From assembly GCA_046756985.1 (NCBI GenBank), contig JBHHXG010000033.1:1-18060 (forward strand): a stretch of DNA of 18,060 nt, in the 5' to 3' direction. This stretch comes from JBHHXG01 sp046756985. Its GTDB lineage: Bacteria; Pseudomonadota; Zetaproteobacteria; Mariprofundales; Mariprofundaceae. The translations under genes were made by a program, and so were the position numbers. Below the pieces are notes generated by a model. That model had not been told where the DNA came from. It saw only the letters and a list, made by a program, of their open reading frames with translations, and did not search any database. Shown here piece by piece: positions 1 to 7,873 of this stretch; within the stretch, counting starts at the first letter, position 1; each line of letters opens with the position of its first letter.

Positions 1-995
1 TTGGCTCGATTGCCATGGGTATCGGCACCTCCGAGGTCGAGCATGTGCTGGCCACACAGTGTCTGATTCAGAAGAAGCCCAGAGCAATGCGTATTCGCGT
101 TGAAGGAGAACTGCCTGCCGGTATCACCGGCAAGGATGTGGCGCTGTATATCATTGGACAGATCGGTACGGCCGGCGGTACGGGCTATGCGATTGAGTTT
201 GCCGGGGCAGCAATTCGCGCTCTTTCAATGGAAGGGCGCATGAGCCTGTGCAATATGACCATTGAGGCCGGAGCGCGCTGCGGCATGGTGGCGGTGGATG
301 ATGTGACCCTTGATTATGTCAGAGGCCGCCCGTATGCGCCGACAGGCGATATGTGGACGAAAGCCTGTGAAGCATGGCGTCAGCTGCATTCGGATGCCGA
401 TGCCGTCTTTGACCGTGACGTGGTGTTCGAAGCGGCTGATATTGCACCGCAGGTCAGTTGGGGCACGAGCCCGGAAATGGTTGTGCCGGTAACGGATGCC
501 GTGCCTGATCCTGCCGACGCGGCAAATGAGGTGCAGCGGCAGGGCTGGCAACGTGCGCTGGCCTACATGAGATTGCAGGCCGGAACGCCGATTACCGATA
601 TTGCCGTTGACAAGGTGTTTATCGGTTCCTGCACCAATGGCCGCATTGAGGACTTCCGCGCTGCTGCAGCCGTCGTGCAGGGAAAAAAGGTGGCCGATAG
701 CGTCAGGCTGGCGATGGTGGTGCCGGGCTCGGGTCTGGTAAAAAAACAGGCCGAGGAAGAAGGGCTGGACCACATTTTTGTCGGGGCCGGCTTTGAATGG
801 CGCGATCCGGGCTGTTCGATGTGTCTGGCGATGAATGCCGACCGCCTCGATCCTGGCGAGCGTTGTGCCTCGACCAGCAACCGCAATTTCGAGGGCAGGC
901 AGGGCAAGGGCGGGCGCACTCACCTGGTCAGTCCCGCCATGGCGGCGGCCGCAGCGGTTGCCGGTCATTTTGTGGATATCAGGGATTGGGGGTAA
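1..995 (+). CDS. leuC: 3-isopropylmalate dehydratase large subunit (5' truncated by window edge)
   Basis: Large subunit of isopropylmalate isomerase, the aconitase-family enzyme that converts 2-isopropylmalate to 3-isopropylmalate in leucine synthesis; it works as a heterodimer with LeuD in the cytoplasm. The frame is open from position 3, so the gene begins outside the window. About 330 residues are present against roughly 465 in the full protein, so about the first 30% is missing. The three ligands of the [4Fe-4S] cluster are visible: Cys in the VFIGSCTN motif (codon 630-632) and the two Cys of PGCSMC (codons 813-815 and 822-824), with the same spacing as in E. coli LeuC. The substrate-loop motif CASTSNRNFEGRQG and the C-terminal GRTHLVSPAMAAAAAV stretch are intact. 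The TAA stop lies 3 nt before leuD, so the two are surely cotranscribed. The Met at 15 is internal, not the start. Confidence 0.97.
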   Translation, partial: GSIAMGIGTSEVEHVLATQCLIQKKPRAMRIRVEGELPAGITGKDVALYIIGQIGTAGGTGYAIEFAGAAIRALSMEGRMSLCNMTIEAGARCGMVAVDDVTLDYVRGRPYAPTGDMWTKACEAWRQLHSDADAVFDRDVVFEAADIAPQVSWGTSPEMVVPVTDAVPDPADAANEVQRQGWQRALAYMRLQAGTPITDIAVDKVFIGSCTNGRIEDFRAAAAVVQGKKVADSVRLAMVVPGSGLVKKQAEEEGLDHIFVGAGFEWRDPGCSMCLAMNADRLDPGERCASTSNRNFEGRQGKGGRTHLVSPAMAAAAAVAGHFVDIRDWG

Positions 996-998
996 ATC

Positions 999-1640
999 AT
1001 GCAGGCATTTACGACACATGAAGGTATCGTGGCGCCGCTGGATCGCGCCAATGTCGATACCGATGCGATCATTCCCAAGCAGTTCTTAAAGAGCATCAGA
1101 CGCACGGGTTACGGACCGTATCTGTTTGACGAATGGCGCTATGAAGATATCGGCGAGCCGGGTAAGGATTGCAGCAAGCGCCCGAAACGCGTCGACTTTG
1201 TACTTAATCAGCCGCGTTATCAGGGGGCTTCCATCCTGCTGGCGCGCGAGAATTTCGGCTGCGGCTCAAGCCGGGAGCATGCACCGTGGGCGCTGCTGGA
1301 TGCCGGCTTCGTTTGTATTATTGCGCCGTCGTTTGCTGATATTTTCTACAACAATTGTTTCAAGAACGGCATTCTTCCGGTGGTACTGGAGTCCGGAATC
1401 ATCGACCGGCTGTTTACCGAATGCGAGGCAACAGAAAGCTACAGCCTGAAAGTGGACTTGCAGGCGCAGACAGTGACAACGCCATCGGGCGAGTCTTTTT
1501 CTTTTGATGTGGACGGGTTCCGCAGGCATTGTCTGCTGGAGGGGCTGGATGACATCGGCCTGACGCTGAAAGAAGCTGATGCCATCCATATCTACGAAAG
1601 CAGACGCAAATCAGAGGCTCCCTGGCTCTTTTTGTCGTAG
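999..1640 (+). CDS. leuD: 3-isopropylmalate dehydratase small subunit
   Basis: Small (swivel-domain) subunit of isopropylmalate isomerase; it completes the active site formed with LeuC. The protein has 213 residues, near the ~200 of the family. The N-terminus holds the substrate-site pattern VDTDAIIPKQFLK, and the hallmark NFGCGSSREHAPWAL lies at about residues 84-98. The ATG follows leuC by 3 nt, with a G-rich Shine-Dalgarno-like stretch inside the leuC 3' end, indicating translational coupling. The usual third gene, leuB, does not follow; the next gene is an unrelated outer-membrane lipoprotein with its own promoter. No clear terminator is seen after leuD. Confidence 0.97.
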   Translation: MQAFTTHEGIVAPLDRANVDTDAIIPKQFLKSIRRTGYGPYLFDEWRYEDIGEPGKDCSKRPKRVDFVLNQPRYQGASILLARENFGCGSSREHAPWALLDAGFVCIIAPSFADIFYNNCFKNGILPVVLESGIIDRLFTECEATESYSLKVDLQAQTVTTPSGESFSFDVDGFRRHCLLEGLDDIGLTLKEADAIHIYESRRKSEAPWLFLS

Positions 1641-1665
1641 GTATCCGGATATTATCCCCCTGGCA

Positions 1666-1680
1666 GCGGAATGATTCCGC
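1666..1680. promoter_or_regulatory. Palindrome just upstream of the OmpA-lipoprotein promoter
   Basis: A 15-nt inverted repeat, GCGGAA-TGA-TTCCGC, ends 1 nt before the -35 hexamer of the next gene. The short loop and lack of a T-run argue against a terminator for leuD. A site for a dimeric regulator is possible but not shown. Confidence 0.3.
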
Positions 1681-1681
1681 A

Positions 1682-1710
1682 TTGAGAAATGACTATCTAA
1701 AGCCAATAAT
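1682..1710 (+). promoter_or_regulatory. Sigma70-type promoter of the OmpA-family lipoprotein gene
   Basis: TTGAGA (1682-1687, 5 of 6 consensus bases), a 17-nt spacer, and AATAAT (1705-1710, 5 of 6) form a near-consensus sigma70 promoter. Transcription would start near 1717, giving a leader of about 20 nt with AAGGAGG at 1724-1730. This also shows that the in-frame TTG at 1682 is a -35 box rather than a start codon. Confidence 0.65.
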
Positions 1711-1735
1711 GGCAAATGAAATGAAGGAGGATATG

Positions 1736-2422
1736 ATGAAACAAGTGATTGCAGGCCTGACAGCCGCCACGATTGTTTTGATGATAGCTGGCTGCGCCAC
1801 AACGCCCGATGATCCAAACCGGAAGACCAAGCAGGGTGCTGCCGCCGGTGCCGTGCTCGGCGCCATCACCGGTGCGATTGTCGGACATCAGCAGGACCGC
1901 TCCGGTGGTGCGCTGAAAGGTGCTCTGATCGGCGGTGCGGCGGGAGGAGCGCTAGGTGCCGGCGTTGGCCATTATATGGATAAGCAGCAGGCCGAGTTTG
2001 AGCAGCAGCTTGCGACTGAAAGGCAGGCGCACCAGGTGGAAGTCGAGCGCCTTAAAAATGAGAATCTGAAAATCACCATGAGCAGTGAGGTGTCGTTTGA
2101 TTTTAATTCAGCCGCCATTAAGCCGGCGTTTAATCGTACGCTGGACAAGGTGGCCGATATTCTGAAGCGCTACAACCGGACAACCATTCAGGTGATCGGT
2201 CATACCGACAATATCGGTTCGGATGCCTACAATCAGGAGCTTTCCGAGAAACGCGCCAGATCCGTCGCCTGGTACCTTCAGGATCAGGGGCTTGCTCCAC
2301 GCAGGGTCGGTACGGAAGGGCGTGGAGAATCACAACCCCGTGCCACGAACAGTACGGAGGCCGGGAGGCAGCTCAATCGCCGCGTGGAAATGCTTATTAT
2401 TCCGGACAGTGATATTCAGTAA
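1736..2422 (+). CDS. OmpA-family outer-membrane lipoprotein with glycine zipper (YiaD-like)
   Basis: A 228-residue lipoprotein that probably ties the outer membrane to peptidoglycan. Residues 1-20 are a type II signal peptide ending in the lipobox IAGC (Cys20 is lipidated). Residues 33-78 are a glycine-zipper segment, alternating GA/GG repeats of the 17-kDa antigen/YiaD type. Residues 80-112 are charged and probably helical. Residues 115-225 are an OmpA-like domain with HTDN (Asp158) and LSEKRA (Arg173), the spacing expected of the diaminopimelate-binding pair. The start was set at 1736, 5 nt after AAGGAGG; ATG 1733 is only 2 nt from it. The open frame runs further upstream but through the promoter. 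The gene stands alone between its promoter and a strong terminator. Close relatives include YiaD and Pal-like proteins, so no gene symbol is assigned. Confidence 0.88.
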   Translation: MKQVIAGLTAATIVLMIAGCATTPDDPNRKTKQGAAAGAVLGAITGAIVGHQQDRSGGALKGALIGGAAGGALGAGVGHYMDKQQAEFEQQLATERQAHQVEVERLKNENLKITMSSEVSFDFNSAAIKPAFNRTLDKVADILKRYNRTTIQVIGHTDNIGSDAYNQELSEKRARSVAWYLQDQGLAPRRVGTEGRGESQPRATNSTEAGRQLNRRVEMLIIPDSDIQ

Positions 2423-2447
2423 GCATGCTTTTTCATTGATGGGCAAT

Positions 2448-2474
2448 AAAAACCCCGCAAAAGCGGGGTTTTTT
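2448..2474 (+). terminator. Intrinsic terminator after the OmpA-family lipoprotein gene
   Basis: An 11-bp stem (AAAAACCCCGC with GCGGGGTTTTT) closes an AAAA loop and ends in a T-run. It lies 25 nt after the stop codon. Being A/T-flanked on both sides it could work in either direction, but only the + strand has a gene ending here. Confidence 0.9.
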
Positions 2475-2593
2475 GTGATCTGGCGCAACATTTCTGTGTG
2501 ACTGGCATAACAGCGCTTTGTTTTTATCCCCTCTAAATTACGCCATCAGGACGCTTCGGCGAACGCGATAAAAAGCGATAGAAGGAGGCTGAT

Positions 2594-4054
2594 ATGCCAA
2601 TCTCTGATTTACTGATCTGGTCCGACCATAAGCTGTTATCCCTTGTCGTATGGGCCATCATTATGACGGTGCTTGCCTATCTCGCCCGTATGCCTGTACA
2701 CAGGGCGATTCTCTCCCTGACCCGGGTTCTGCATCATGCCCTGCGACTGGCTGCCGGTTCCGTGAACCAGGCCGAGAGCAGGCTGAAAGCGAGAAACCGG
2801 GAAGTGCTGCTTTCCGCCGGCAGGGAAGCGGCAGAGCGCATGGTAGAGCGAGAATTTGACCGCGTGGATGCGGCAGTACGGAAGGATCTGGCCGAGTATC
2901 CATCCCTGCACCGGAGCCTCAGTGAGGTGGTAACCCGTATTGATGAAGACTACAAGGAGAGTACGGAAGTTCCGCCTTCACCTCCTGGATGGGTCAAGGC
3001 CGTAGAGGCGGTGGCAAAGATTCCGCCACAGGGTGATTCTATGGTGGCCAATGTATTAAAAAGCATTCAGACATCGCTGACCAAGGCCCACGAAAGCGCA
3101 TTGAATGCATACCGCAAGAGCAGCCGGAAACGTCACAGTCTGCTGACAAAAATGATGCCATCGTGGCGGCAGGCGAATTCAGGCCTGCGGCAGGTTGACA
3201 GGAGCGTGAACAGCCTGATTGAACGCTCCAAGACGATTGACCGACACATGGATGAATACGAACGCGTTATCAAGGGTACAGATCGTGCTGTACATATGCT
3301 GTCATCTTCAGCCATGACCCAGTTTTTCATCGCCTCACTCGTCATGTGCATTGCCATTGGCGGCGCGATGATCAACTTCAATCTTATCGCGCGCCCGATG
3401 GCCGAAATGGTCGGCGGCGGCGCGCTGCTGATGGGCTACAAGACGGCCAATATCGCCGCCCTTGTCATTATTCTTGTCGAGGTGGCCATGGGGCTGTTCC
3501 TGATGGAGTCGCTGCGTATTACCCGTCTGTTCCCGGTGATTGGCGCGCTGAACGACAAAATGCGAGTGCGCATGATATGGATTACCTTTTCCATCCTGCT
3601 TGTACTGGCCAGCGTCGAGGCAGGCCTTGCCTATATGCGTGAGATACTGGCCCAGGATGATGCCATTCTCCGAGCTTCGCTGCTGACCGCGGCTGGTGAG
3701 GGTGTGATCGATACCTCAGAACGCTGGATCACGACTGCCGCCCAGATGGGTATGGGATTTATTTTGCCGTTTGCTCTGGTGTTTGTGGCCATTCCGCTCG
3801 AATCCTTCGTGCACTCGCTGCGAACTGTGCTGGGCATGGTTGCTGTCAGTGCTTTGCGCATGACTGCATTTATGCTGCGTCTGCTAGGCAATATTTTCAG
3901 GCATATCGGCATCATGCTCGTGCAGGGATACGATTTACTGATCTTCGTACCCCTGTGGATCGAGCAGCATGTCAAATGGGGAACGGTGAAAAATAAGCCT
4001 CGTCACAGCTCAACCGACCGGCTGGACAACAGACTGATGGAGGTGCAATCATGA
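2594..4054 (+). CDS. Unrecognised multi-pass inner-membrane protein with long helical N-terminal region
   Basis: The family of this 486-residue protein is not recognised. Residues 15-31 form one membrane segment. Residues about 35-240 are soluble, charged and mostly helical (many Arg/Glu, heptad-like stretches such as RSVNSLIERSKTIDRHMDEYERV). Further hydrophobic segments lie at about 242-262, 276-304, 326-345 and 384-403, with a possible amphipathic or re-entrant part at 406-455. The tail is basic. The start has AAGGAGG (2582-2588) 5 nt upstream. The stop overlaps the next gene's start in ATGA, so the two are translationally coupled and probably work together. The layout, a long helical domain beside a membrane bundle, suggests a scaffold or transducer, but no catalytic motif is seen and no function is assigned. 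Confidence 0.8.
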   Translation: MPISDLLIWSDHKLLSLVVWAIIMTVLAYLARMPVHRAILSLTRVLHHALRLAAGSVNQAESRLKARNREVLLSAGREAAERMVEREFDRVDAAVRKDLAEYPSLHRSLSEVVTRIDEDYKESTEVPPSPPGWVKAVEAVAKIPPQGDSMVANVLKSIQTSLTKAHESALNAYRKSSRKRHSLLTKMMPSWRQANSGLRQVDRSVNSLIERSKTIDRHMDEYERVIKGTDRAVHMLSSSAMTQFFIASLVMCIAIGGAMINFNLIARPMAEMVGGGALLMGYKTANIAALVIILVEVAMGLFLMESLRITRLFPVIGALNDKMRVRMIWITFSILLVLASVEAGLAYMREILAQDDAILRASLLTAAGEGVIDTSERWITTAAQMGMGFILPFALVFVAIPLESFVHSLRTVLGMVAVSALRMTAFMLRLLGNIFRHIGIMLVQGYDLLIFVPLWIEQHVKWGTVKNKPRHSSTDRLDNRLMEVQS

Positions 4055-4698
4055 ATAAACAGATAGCCATATACCTTCTGCTGGCAGCAACATTATCCGC
4101 CTGCTCCGATCCGGGACCTCAGAATCGCGGTGTTTACATGCTGCTTGATACATCCGGTACCTACACGCAGGAACTCATCAAGGCCCAGCATATTATTAAC
4201 TTCACGCTGGCCAAACTGGATCCCACGGATTCGTTTGCCGTGGCCAGCATTGATACAGGGAGTTTCAGCGAGAAGGATATCGTTGCCAAGGTTTCCTTCG
4301 ATGATCGCCCGAGCAGGGCCAATCAGCAGAAACGGCAATTCCGGGAACGTGTTGACGGGTTCGTCAAGAAAGTGAAACCAAGCCCATACACGGATATTAC
4401 CGGTGGCCTGTTGCAGGCTGTGGAATTTCTCAATGAAACAGGCGCGGGCAAAAAAACCATTCTGATCTTCTCCGACCTGAAGGAGGAGTTGAGAAAGGGG
4501 TATGTCCGCGATATACCGCTGCAGCTCGACGGGTTCGATGTCGTCGCACTGAATGTGACCAAACTCAGAAGTGACAATGTTGATCCGCGTGAATACATGG
4601 ATCGCCTCGAATTCTGGCAGGGACGTGTTGAGTCCGGCCATGGCAGTTGGCGGGTGGTCAACGATCTGGAACGGCTTGAACCGATTCTGGCAGATTAA
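4051..4698 (+). CDS. Small lipoprotein with von Willebrand factor A-like fold (MIDAS pattern)
   Basis: A 215-residue predicted lipoprotein. Residues 1-18 are a signal peptide with lipobox LSAC (Cys18); Ser then Asp follow the Cys. The mature part reads like a compact VWA domain: strand VYMLLDTSGT with the DxSxT metal-site pattern (Asp33, Ser35, Thr37), a Thr in the YTDITGGLLQA helix start (Thr114 or Thr117), and a hydrophobic strand ending in IFSDLKEE (Asp142). Together these fit the three MIDAS loops that bind a divalent metal in ligand-binding VWA proteins. GGAGG (4039-4043) lies in the 3' end of the upstream gene, whose stop overlaps this ATG. Coupling suggests the lipoprotein partners the membrane protein. 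The VWA call comes from motif reading, not a profile search. Confidence 0.75.
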   Translation: MNKQIAIYLLLAATLSACSDPGPQNRGVYMLLDTSGTYTQELIKAQHIINFTLAKLDPTDSFAVASIDTGSFSEKDIVAKVSFDDRPSRANQQKRQFRERVDGFVKKVKPSPYTDITGGLLQAVEFLNETGAGKKTILIFSDLKEELRKGYVRDIPLQLDGFDVVALNVTKLRSDNVDPREYMDRLEFWQGRVESGHGSWRVVNDLERLEPILAD

Positions 4699-4722
4699 GT
4701 AGCTGCAGATGCAATACTGAAT

Positions 4723-4750
4723 AAGCCGCCCATGTCGGGCGGCTTTTTTT
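4723..4750 (+). terminator. Intrinsic terminator after the VWA-like lipoprotein gene
   Basis: AAGCCGCCC (4723-4731) pairs with GGGCGGCTT (4737-4745) around a 5-nt loop, followed by a run of seven T. It closes the membrane-protein/lipoprotein transcription unit. Confidence 0.92.
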
Positions 4751-4770
4751 GCGCCCTTGAGAAAGAACCC

Positions 4771-4779
4771 TGCTATGAT
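4771..4779 (+). promoter_or_regulatory. Extended -10 promoter of the AsmA-like gene
   Basis: TGCTATGAT matches the extended -10 pattern TGnTATAAT with one deviation. No good -35 hexamer is found at 16-18 nt, as is common for extended -10 promoters. It lies between the preceding terminator and the start codon, with transcription expected near 4786. Confidence 0.5.
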
Positions 4780-4806
4780 CGAAACATCCCGTTTGTGGAG
4801 GCTGGC

Positions 4807-5925
4807 ATGAACAGGTATTTGCGTTACATGTTGATTGGATTGGCGGTCATTTTGGCGCTGCTGATTATTGCCCCATTTTTTATCCCGACTGACAGCATTC
4901 GCCAGGCGGCGGAAGAGGCGGCAACAGAAGCGGCCGGTATGAAAGTGAAAATTGCCGGCCTGTCGCTCAAGGCGCTGCCAACCCCCGGCATTTCGCTGTC
5001 CGGTGTAAAATTAAAGGACGTGAAGGGTGGCACACCCAAGGTGGCGATTGCCTCCGGCCGTGTTTCGGTCGCCATTGCTCCCCTGTTCAGCGGCCGGGTG
5101 GAACTGACCGGCATCAAATTCAGGGATATCGTGTTGCGCGTTTCGGAAAAAGCCAGGGGCAAGGGCGTGCATACCGTCCACATCAACAAGGTCACCGGAT
5201 CGGTCAAGCTGGATGCGGACAAGCTTGAGATGCCGAACTGGAAGGCGAAACTGTATGACGGCACGGTGCGGATGAACGCCACGGTCTCGCCACTGCAAGG
5301 CAAAAGGCACACTCTTTCCGGCAAGATCAAGGCCGGCGATATACAGATTCAACCCTTATTGCGGGATGCTGCCGGTCAGAAGATGGTATCCGGTACATTC
5401 TCGTCCGAGCTGAGCCTGTCTGCGAAAGGGGCAACTGAAACGGCGATGCAGAGGTCGCTGAAAGTGGATGGCCCGGCTCGTTTAACTGATGGCAAAATCG
5501 AAGGCATGGGGCTTGAAGGCGCTGCAGCATCCGCACTTCTGGGAGGCAAGCTGACCAGTGGGCCGATTGTGTTTGAAACCATGCAAACGCAACTGAAAAT
5601 TCGTGGTCAGGATATTGTTCTCAAGGATATCGATGTCAAATCGCCGATCTTTGATGCCAGGGGGAAGGTGCATATTCTGCCCAGTGGTAAAATGGAGGGG
5701 GAGATTGAAACATCCGGTCTCGCCGGCCTTGCCGGCAGCACGCTCATCGTGGGTGGTACGGTGGACAGCCCGAGAATTTATCCGGAAACCTCATCACTCA
5801 TCGGTGGTGCATTGGGTACGGTCGGCGGCCCTGTCGGCGCCGGGGTTGGTGGAAAGATAGGTGGCCAGGCGGGTGATATTATTGAAGGTGTTGGCGGAAG
5901 CCTGAAAGGATTGCTCGGACAATAG
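4807..5925 (+). CDS. AsmA-like protein, inner-membrane anchored
   Basis: A 372-residue protein with an N-terminal membrane anchor (about residues 7-27, short basic MNRYLR start) and a large periplasmic part. The N-terminal pattern, an anchor followed by amphipathic helix, IAGLSLKALPTPGISLSGVKLKD and repeated beta strands, is typical of the AsmA family, whose members act at the cell envelope and are linked to lipid transport or outer-membrane assembly. The AsmA C-terminal-like region (GTFSSELSLSAKGATE and LKVDGPARLTDGKIEGMGLE) spans about residues 195-330. Residues 330-372 are a glycine-rich tail. The ATG has GGAGG (4797-4801) 5 nt upstream; the open frame extends to 4732 but would run through the preceding terminator and the promoter. 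At 372 residues it is shorter than E. coli AsmA (about 617). It is a single-gene unit converging on the hydrolase. Confidence 0.8.
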   Translation: MNRYLRYMLIGLAVILALLIIAPFFIPTDSIRQAAEEAATEAAGMKVKIAGLSLKALPTPGISLSGVKLKDVKGGTPKVAIASGRVSVAIAPLFSGRVELTGIKFRDIVLRVSEKARGKGVHTVHINKVTGSVKLDADKLEMPNWKAKLYDGTVRMNATVSPLQGKRHTLSGKIKAGDIQIQPLLRDAAGQKMVSGTFSSELSLSAKGATETAMQRSLKVDGPARLTDGKIEGMGLEGAAASALLGGKLTSGPIVFETMQTQLKIRGQDIVLKDIDVKSPIFDARGKVHILPSGKMEGEIETSGLAGLAGSTLIVGGTVDSPRIYPETSSLIGGALGTVGGPVGAGVGGKIGGQAGDIIEGVGGSLKGLLGQ

Positions 5926-5974
5926 CTGCTTGGTTCGGATCCCCTACGGCACGCCTTGAAGGAATAGAACTTCC

Positions 5975-6739
5975 TTAATCAAGATAGCGATCCACCCAGG
6001 CGGCGATGACGCTGGCGGCATAATCGGCATCGGCGCGGCGGCTGAGCATATGATCGGCACCAGCCAGCGAAATAAAGCTTTTGGGATGCTGTGCCGCTTC
6101 ATAAATGGCGCGGGCGTGGCTGATCTCCACCACCGTGTCATCCGGGCTGTGGAAGATCAGCAGCGCTTTGCTCATACCCTGAATCACGTCAGTAAGGGAT
6201 TGCTCATCCAGATCATCAAACAGCTGTTTTCGGACACGAAATGTACGGCCGGCGATGGCGACCTCCGCCTCGCCGCTGTCAAGTATTTCGTCCTCGGCAT
6301 GGGCAAACCAGTGGCGGATATGGGCGGGATCACTGGGAGCGCCAATCGTGACCACGGCTCCCACTTCCCTAATCCGTGGTGCTGCCGCCAGCACGGCCGC
6401 GCCGCCAAGGCTGTGGCCAATCAGCAGGCTCGGCATAAGGCTGTTCGTGCGAAGCCATTCACCCGCCCGCTCAAGGTCGCTGATATTGGAAGTAAAATTC
6501 GTATCCGCGAAGCTGCCTTCGCTGTCACCCAGACCGGTAAAATCAAAACGTAGCACGGCCAGCCCGTGCGCTGCCAGGGTGCTGCTGATACGGGCGGCAG
6601 CTGACACATCCTTGGAGCAGGTGAAGCAGTGCGCAAAAATGGCGGCATGCGCGGTTTCATGATCGGGGCGATGCAGGCGGGCGGCAAGCATCTGCCCTTG
6701 CGATCCCTTGAATTCAATTTTCTCGACTTTGCCTGCCAT
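5975..6739 (-). CDS. Alpha/beta hydrolase (the type often fused to OsmC), stand-alone
   Basis: A 254-residue serine hydrolase of the alpha/beta fold. The nucleophile elbow GHSLGG (Ser110), an acid in FHSPDDTVV (Asp200 or Asp201) and His230 in AGADHML form the catalytic triad. The N-terminal HCFTCSKDVSAAARIS and FDFTGLGDSEG motifs match the subfamily commonly annotated as bifunctional alpha/beta hydrolase/OsmC. Here the protein ends after the hydrolase domain, with no OsmC domain after it. The substrate is unknown; no signal peptide, so it is cytoplasmic. GGAGG lies 4 nt before the ATG. The gap to rlmN upstream is 41 nt with no terminator, so it is probably cotranscribed with rlmN. Confidence 0.85.
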   Translation of the reverse strand: MAGKVEKIEFKGSQGQMLAARLHRPDHETAHAAIFAHCFTCSKDVSAAARISSTLAAHGLAVLRFDFTGLGDSEGSFADTNFTSNISDLERAGEWLRTNSLMPSLLIGHSLGGAAVLAAAPRIREVGAVVTIGAPSDPAHIRHWFAHAEDEILDSGEAEVAIAGRTFRVRKQLFDDLDEQSLTDVIQGMSKALLIFHSPDDTVVEISHARAIYEAAQHPKSFISLAGADHMLSRRADADYAASVIAAWVDRYLD

Positions 6740-6780
6740 ACATCCTCCATACCGGTTGTATATACATGATGCCGCTTGGT

Positions 6781-7860
6781 CTATGCCGTATGGCGGGAAC
6801 TTACATGGCGGCGGGCTGCTTCGGTTTTTAGCTGGCCGCAGGCAGCCGAAATTTCCCGGCCTCTTGATTCACGTACAACGGCAACCAGATCGGCTTTCAC
6901 AAGAACATCCCGGAATGCAGACACCGTGGCGCTGGCGGGGCGCTGGTATCTGCTGCCGGGAAACGGGTTGAAAGGCAGCAGATTGATCGTGCTGTTGATG
7001 TCCTTCAGAAGCGCAACAAGCCGTTTTGCATCTGCAATCGAGTCATTGATCCCGTCAAGCAGCACATATTCGATCAGCACGCGTTTCCTGCCACGGGCGG
7101 CAATATAGTTCCGGAGCGCCTGCAACAGGTCAGCAATAGGATACTTGCGGTTAATCGGCATGATGCGGCTGCGCACTTCATCGGTTGTGGCATTGAGCGA
7201 AACGGCAAGATTGCAGGGAAGGTTATCAGCAATCATGCGCTCAATACCCGGCACAAGCCCTGCTGTCGACAGGGTGATGCGGTTCGGTGAAAAGGCCATG
7301 CCCAGTGGATCAGAGGCAATACGGATGAATTGCGCCACCGCATCATAATTGTGCAGCGGTTCACCCATACCCATCAGTACGAGATTGCGGATTTTGCGAT
7401 CGCACTGCGATTGCGCTGTCATCACTTCGGCCACCATTTCTTCTGTTGTCAGATTGCGGGCCAATCCTGCGGTGGCTGTCAGGCAGAACTTGCAGGCAAT
7501 GGCGCAGCCGACCTGGGTTGAGATGCACTGGGTCAGGCGTCCTTCTCCCGGAATCAGCACAGTTTCCACTTCTCCGCCATCCGGCATGCCCAGCAGCATC
7601 TTCCTTGTTCCATCGTCAGCCTGCTGACGGGAGAGGATTTCAGGTTGGAGGATGTGCGCATGAGCCCTCAAATATGCACGAAAGGAAGCAGGCAGCTCAG
7701 GAATCGCATCCATGTCGGTGATGCCATGCCGGAAAATACCGGCAATCAGGCGTTCGGCATGCGATGGTTTGACCGATATGGATTTACAGAGTGTTCGCAA
7801 TTGCATCCGATCCATGCTCAGAAGCGGCAGGGATTGCATTATGGAAGCGTTATCAGGCAT
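6781..7860 (-). CDS. rlmN: Dual-specificity 23S rRNA A2503 / tRNA A37 C2-methyltransferase
   Basis: Radical-SAM enzyme that methylates C2 of adenosine 2503 in 23S rRNA and of A37 in some tRNAs, affecting decoding accuracy. The cluster motif CAIACKFC (Cys119, 123 and 126 in the 359-residue form) binds the [4Fe-4S] cluster. The methyl-carrier Cys of SAACGQL (Cys341) corresponds to E. coli Cys355. LVLMGMGEPLHNYD and RITLSTAG are further family signatures. The open frame extends to 7905, but its first two Met codons lie in or against an intrinsic terminator hairpin, so a start at 7860 (used here) or 7839 is preferred; neither has a good Shine-Dalgarno sequence. The family normally begins shortly before the LPLLSMDRMQLRTL region. 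It lies downstream of fdxA and just before the hydrolase gene. Confidence 0.93.
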   Translation of the reverse strand: MPDNASIMQSLPLLSMDRMQLRTLCKSISVKPSHAERLIAGIFRHGITDMDAIPELPASFRAYLRAHAHILQPEILSRQQADDGTRKMLLGMPDGGEVETVLIPGEGRLTQCISTQVGCAIACKFCLTATAGLARNLTTEEMVAEVMTAQSQCDRKIRNLVLMGMGEPLHNYDAVAQFIRIASDPLGMAFSPNRITLSTAGLVPGIERMIADNLPCNLAVSLNATTDEVRSRIMPINRKYPIADLLQALRNYIAARGRKRVLIEYVLLDGINDSIADAKRLVALLKDINSTINLLPFNPFPGSRYQRPASATVSAFRDVLVKADLVAVVRESRGREISAACGQLKTEAARRHVSSRHTA

Positions 7861-7873
7861 GGCACGGGTTACC

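Noticed and set aside
225..1019. A long minus-strand frame (264 codons) opposite leuC
   Set aside because: It mirrors a conserved leuC coding region; the His/Arg-rich composition is that of a shadow frame.
1682..1735. TTG start and 18 extra residues for the OmpA-family lipoprotein
   Set aside because: They run through the promoter and Shine-Dalgarno sequence, and would put charged residues before the signal peptide.
4732..4806. Upstream start adding 25 residues to the AsmA-like protein
   Set aside because: It starts inside the preceding terminator and would precede the membrane anchor with a non-conserved stretch; ATG 4807 has a good ribosome site.
5956..5976. AAGGAA/TTCCTT inverted repeat between the AsmA-like and hydrolase genes as a bidirectional terminator
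   Set aside because: The 6-bp stem has only two G-C pairs, overlaps the hydrolase stop codon and lacks a proper T-run on either side.
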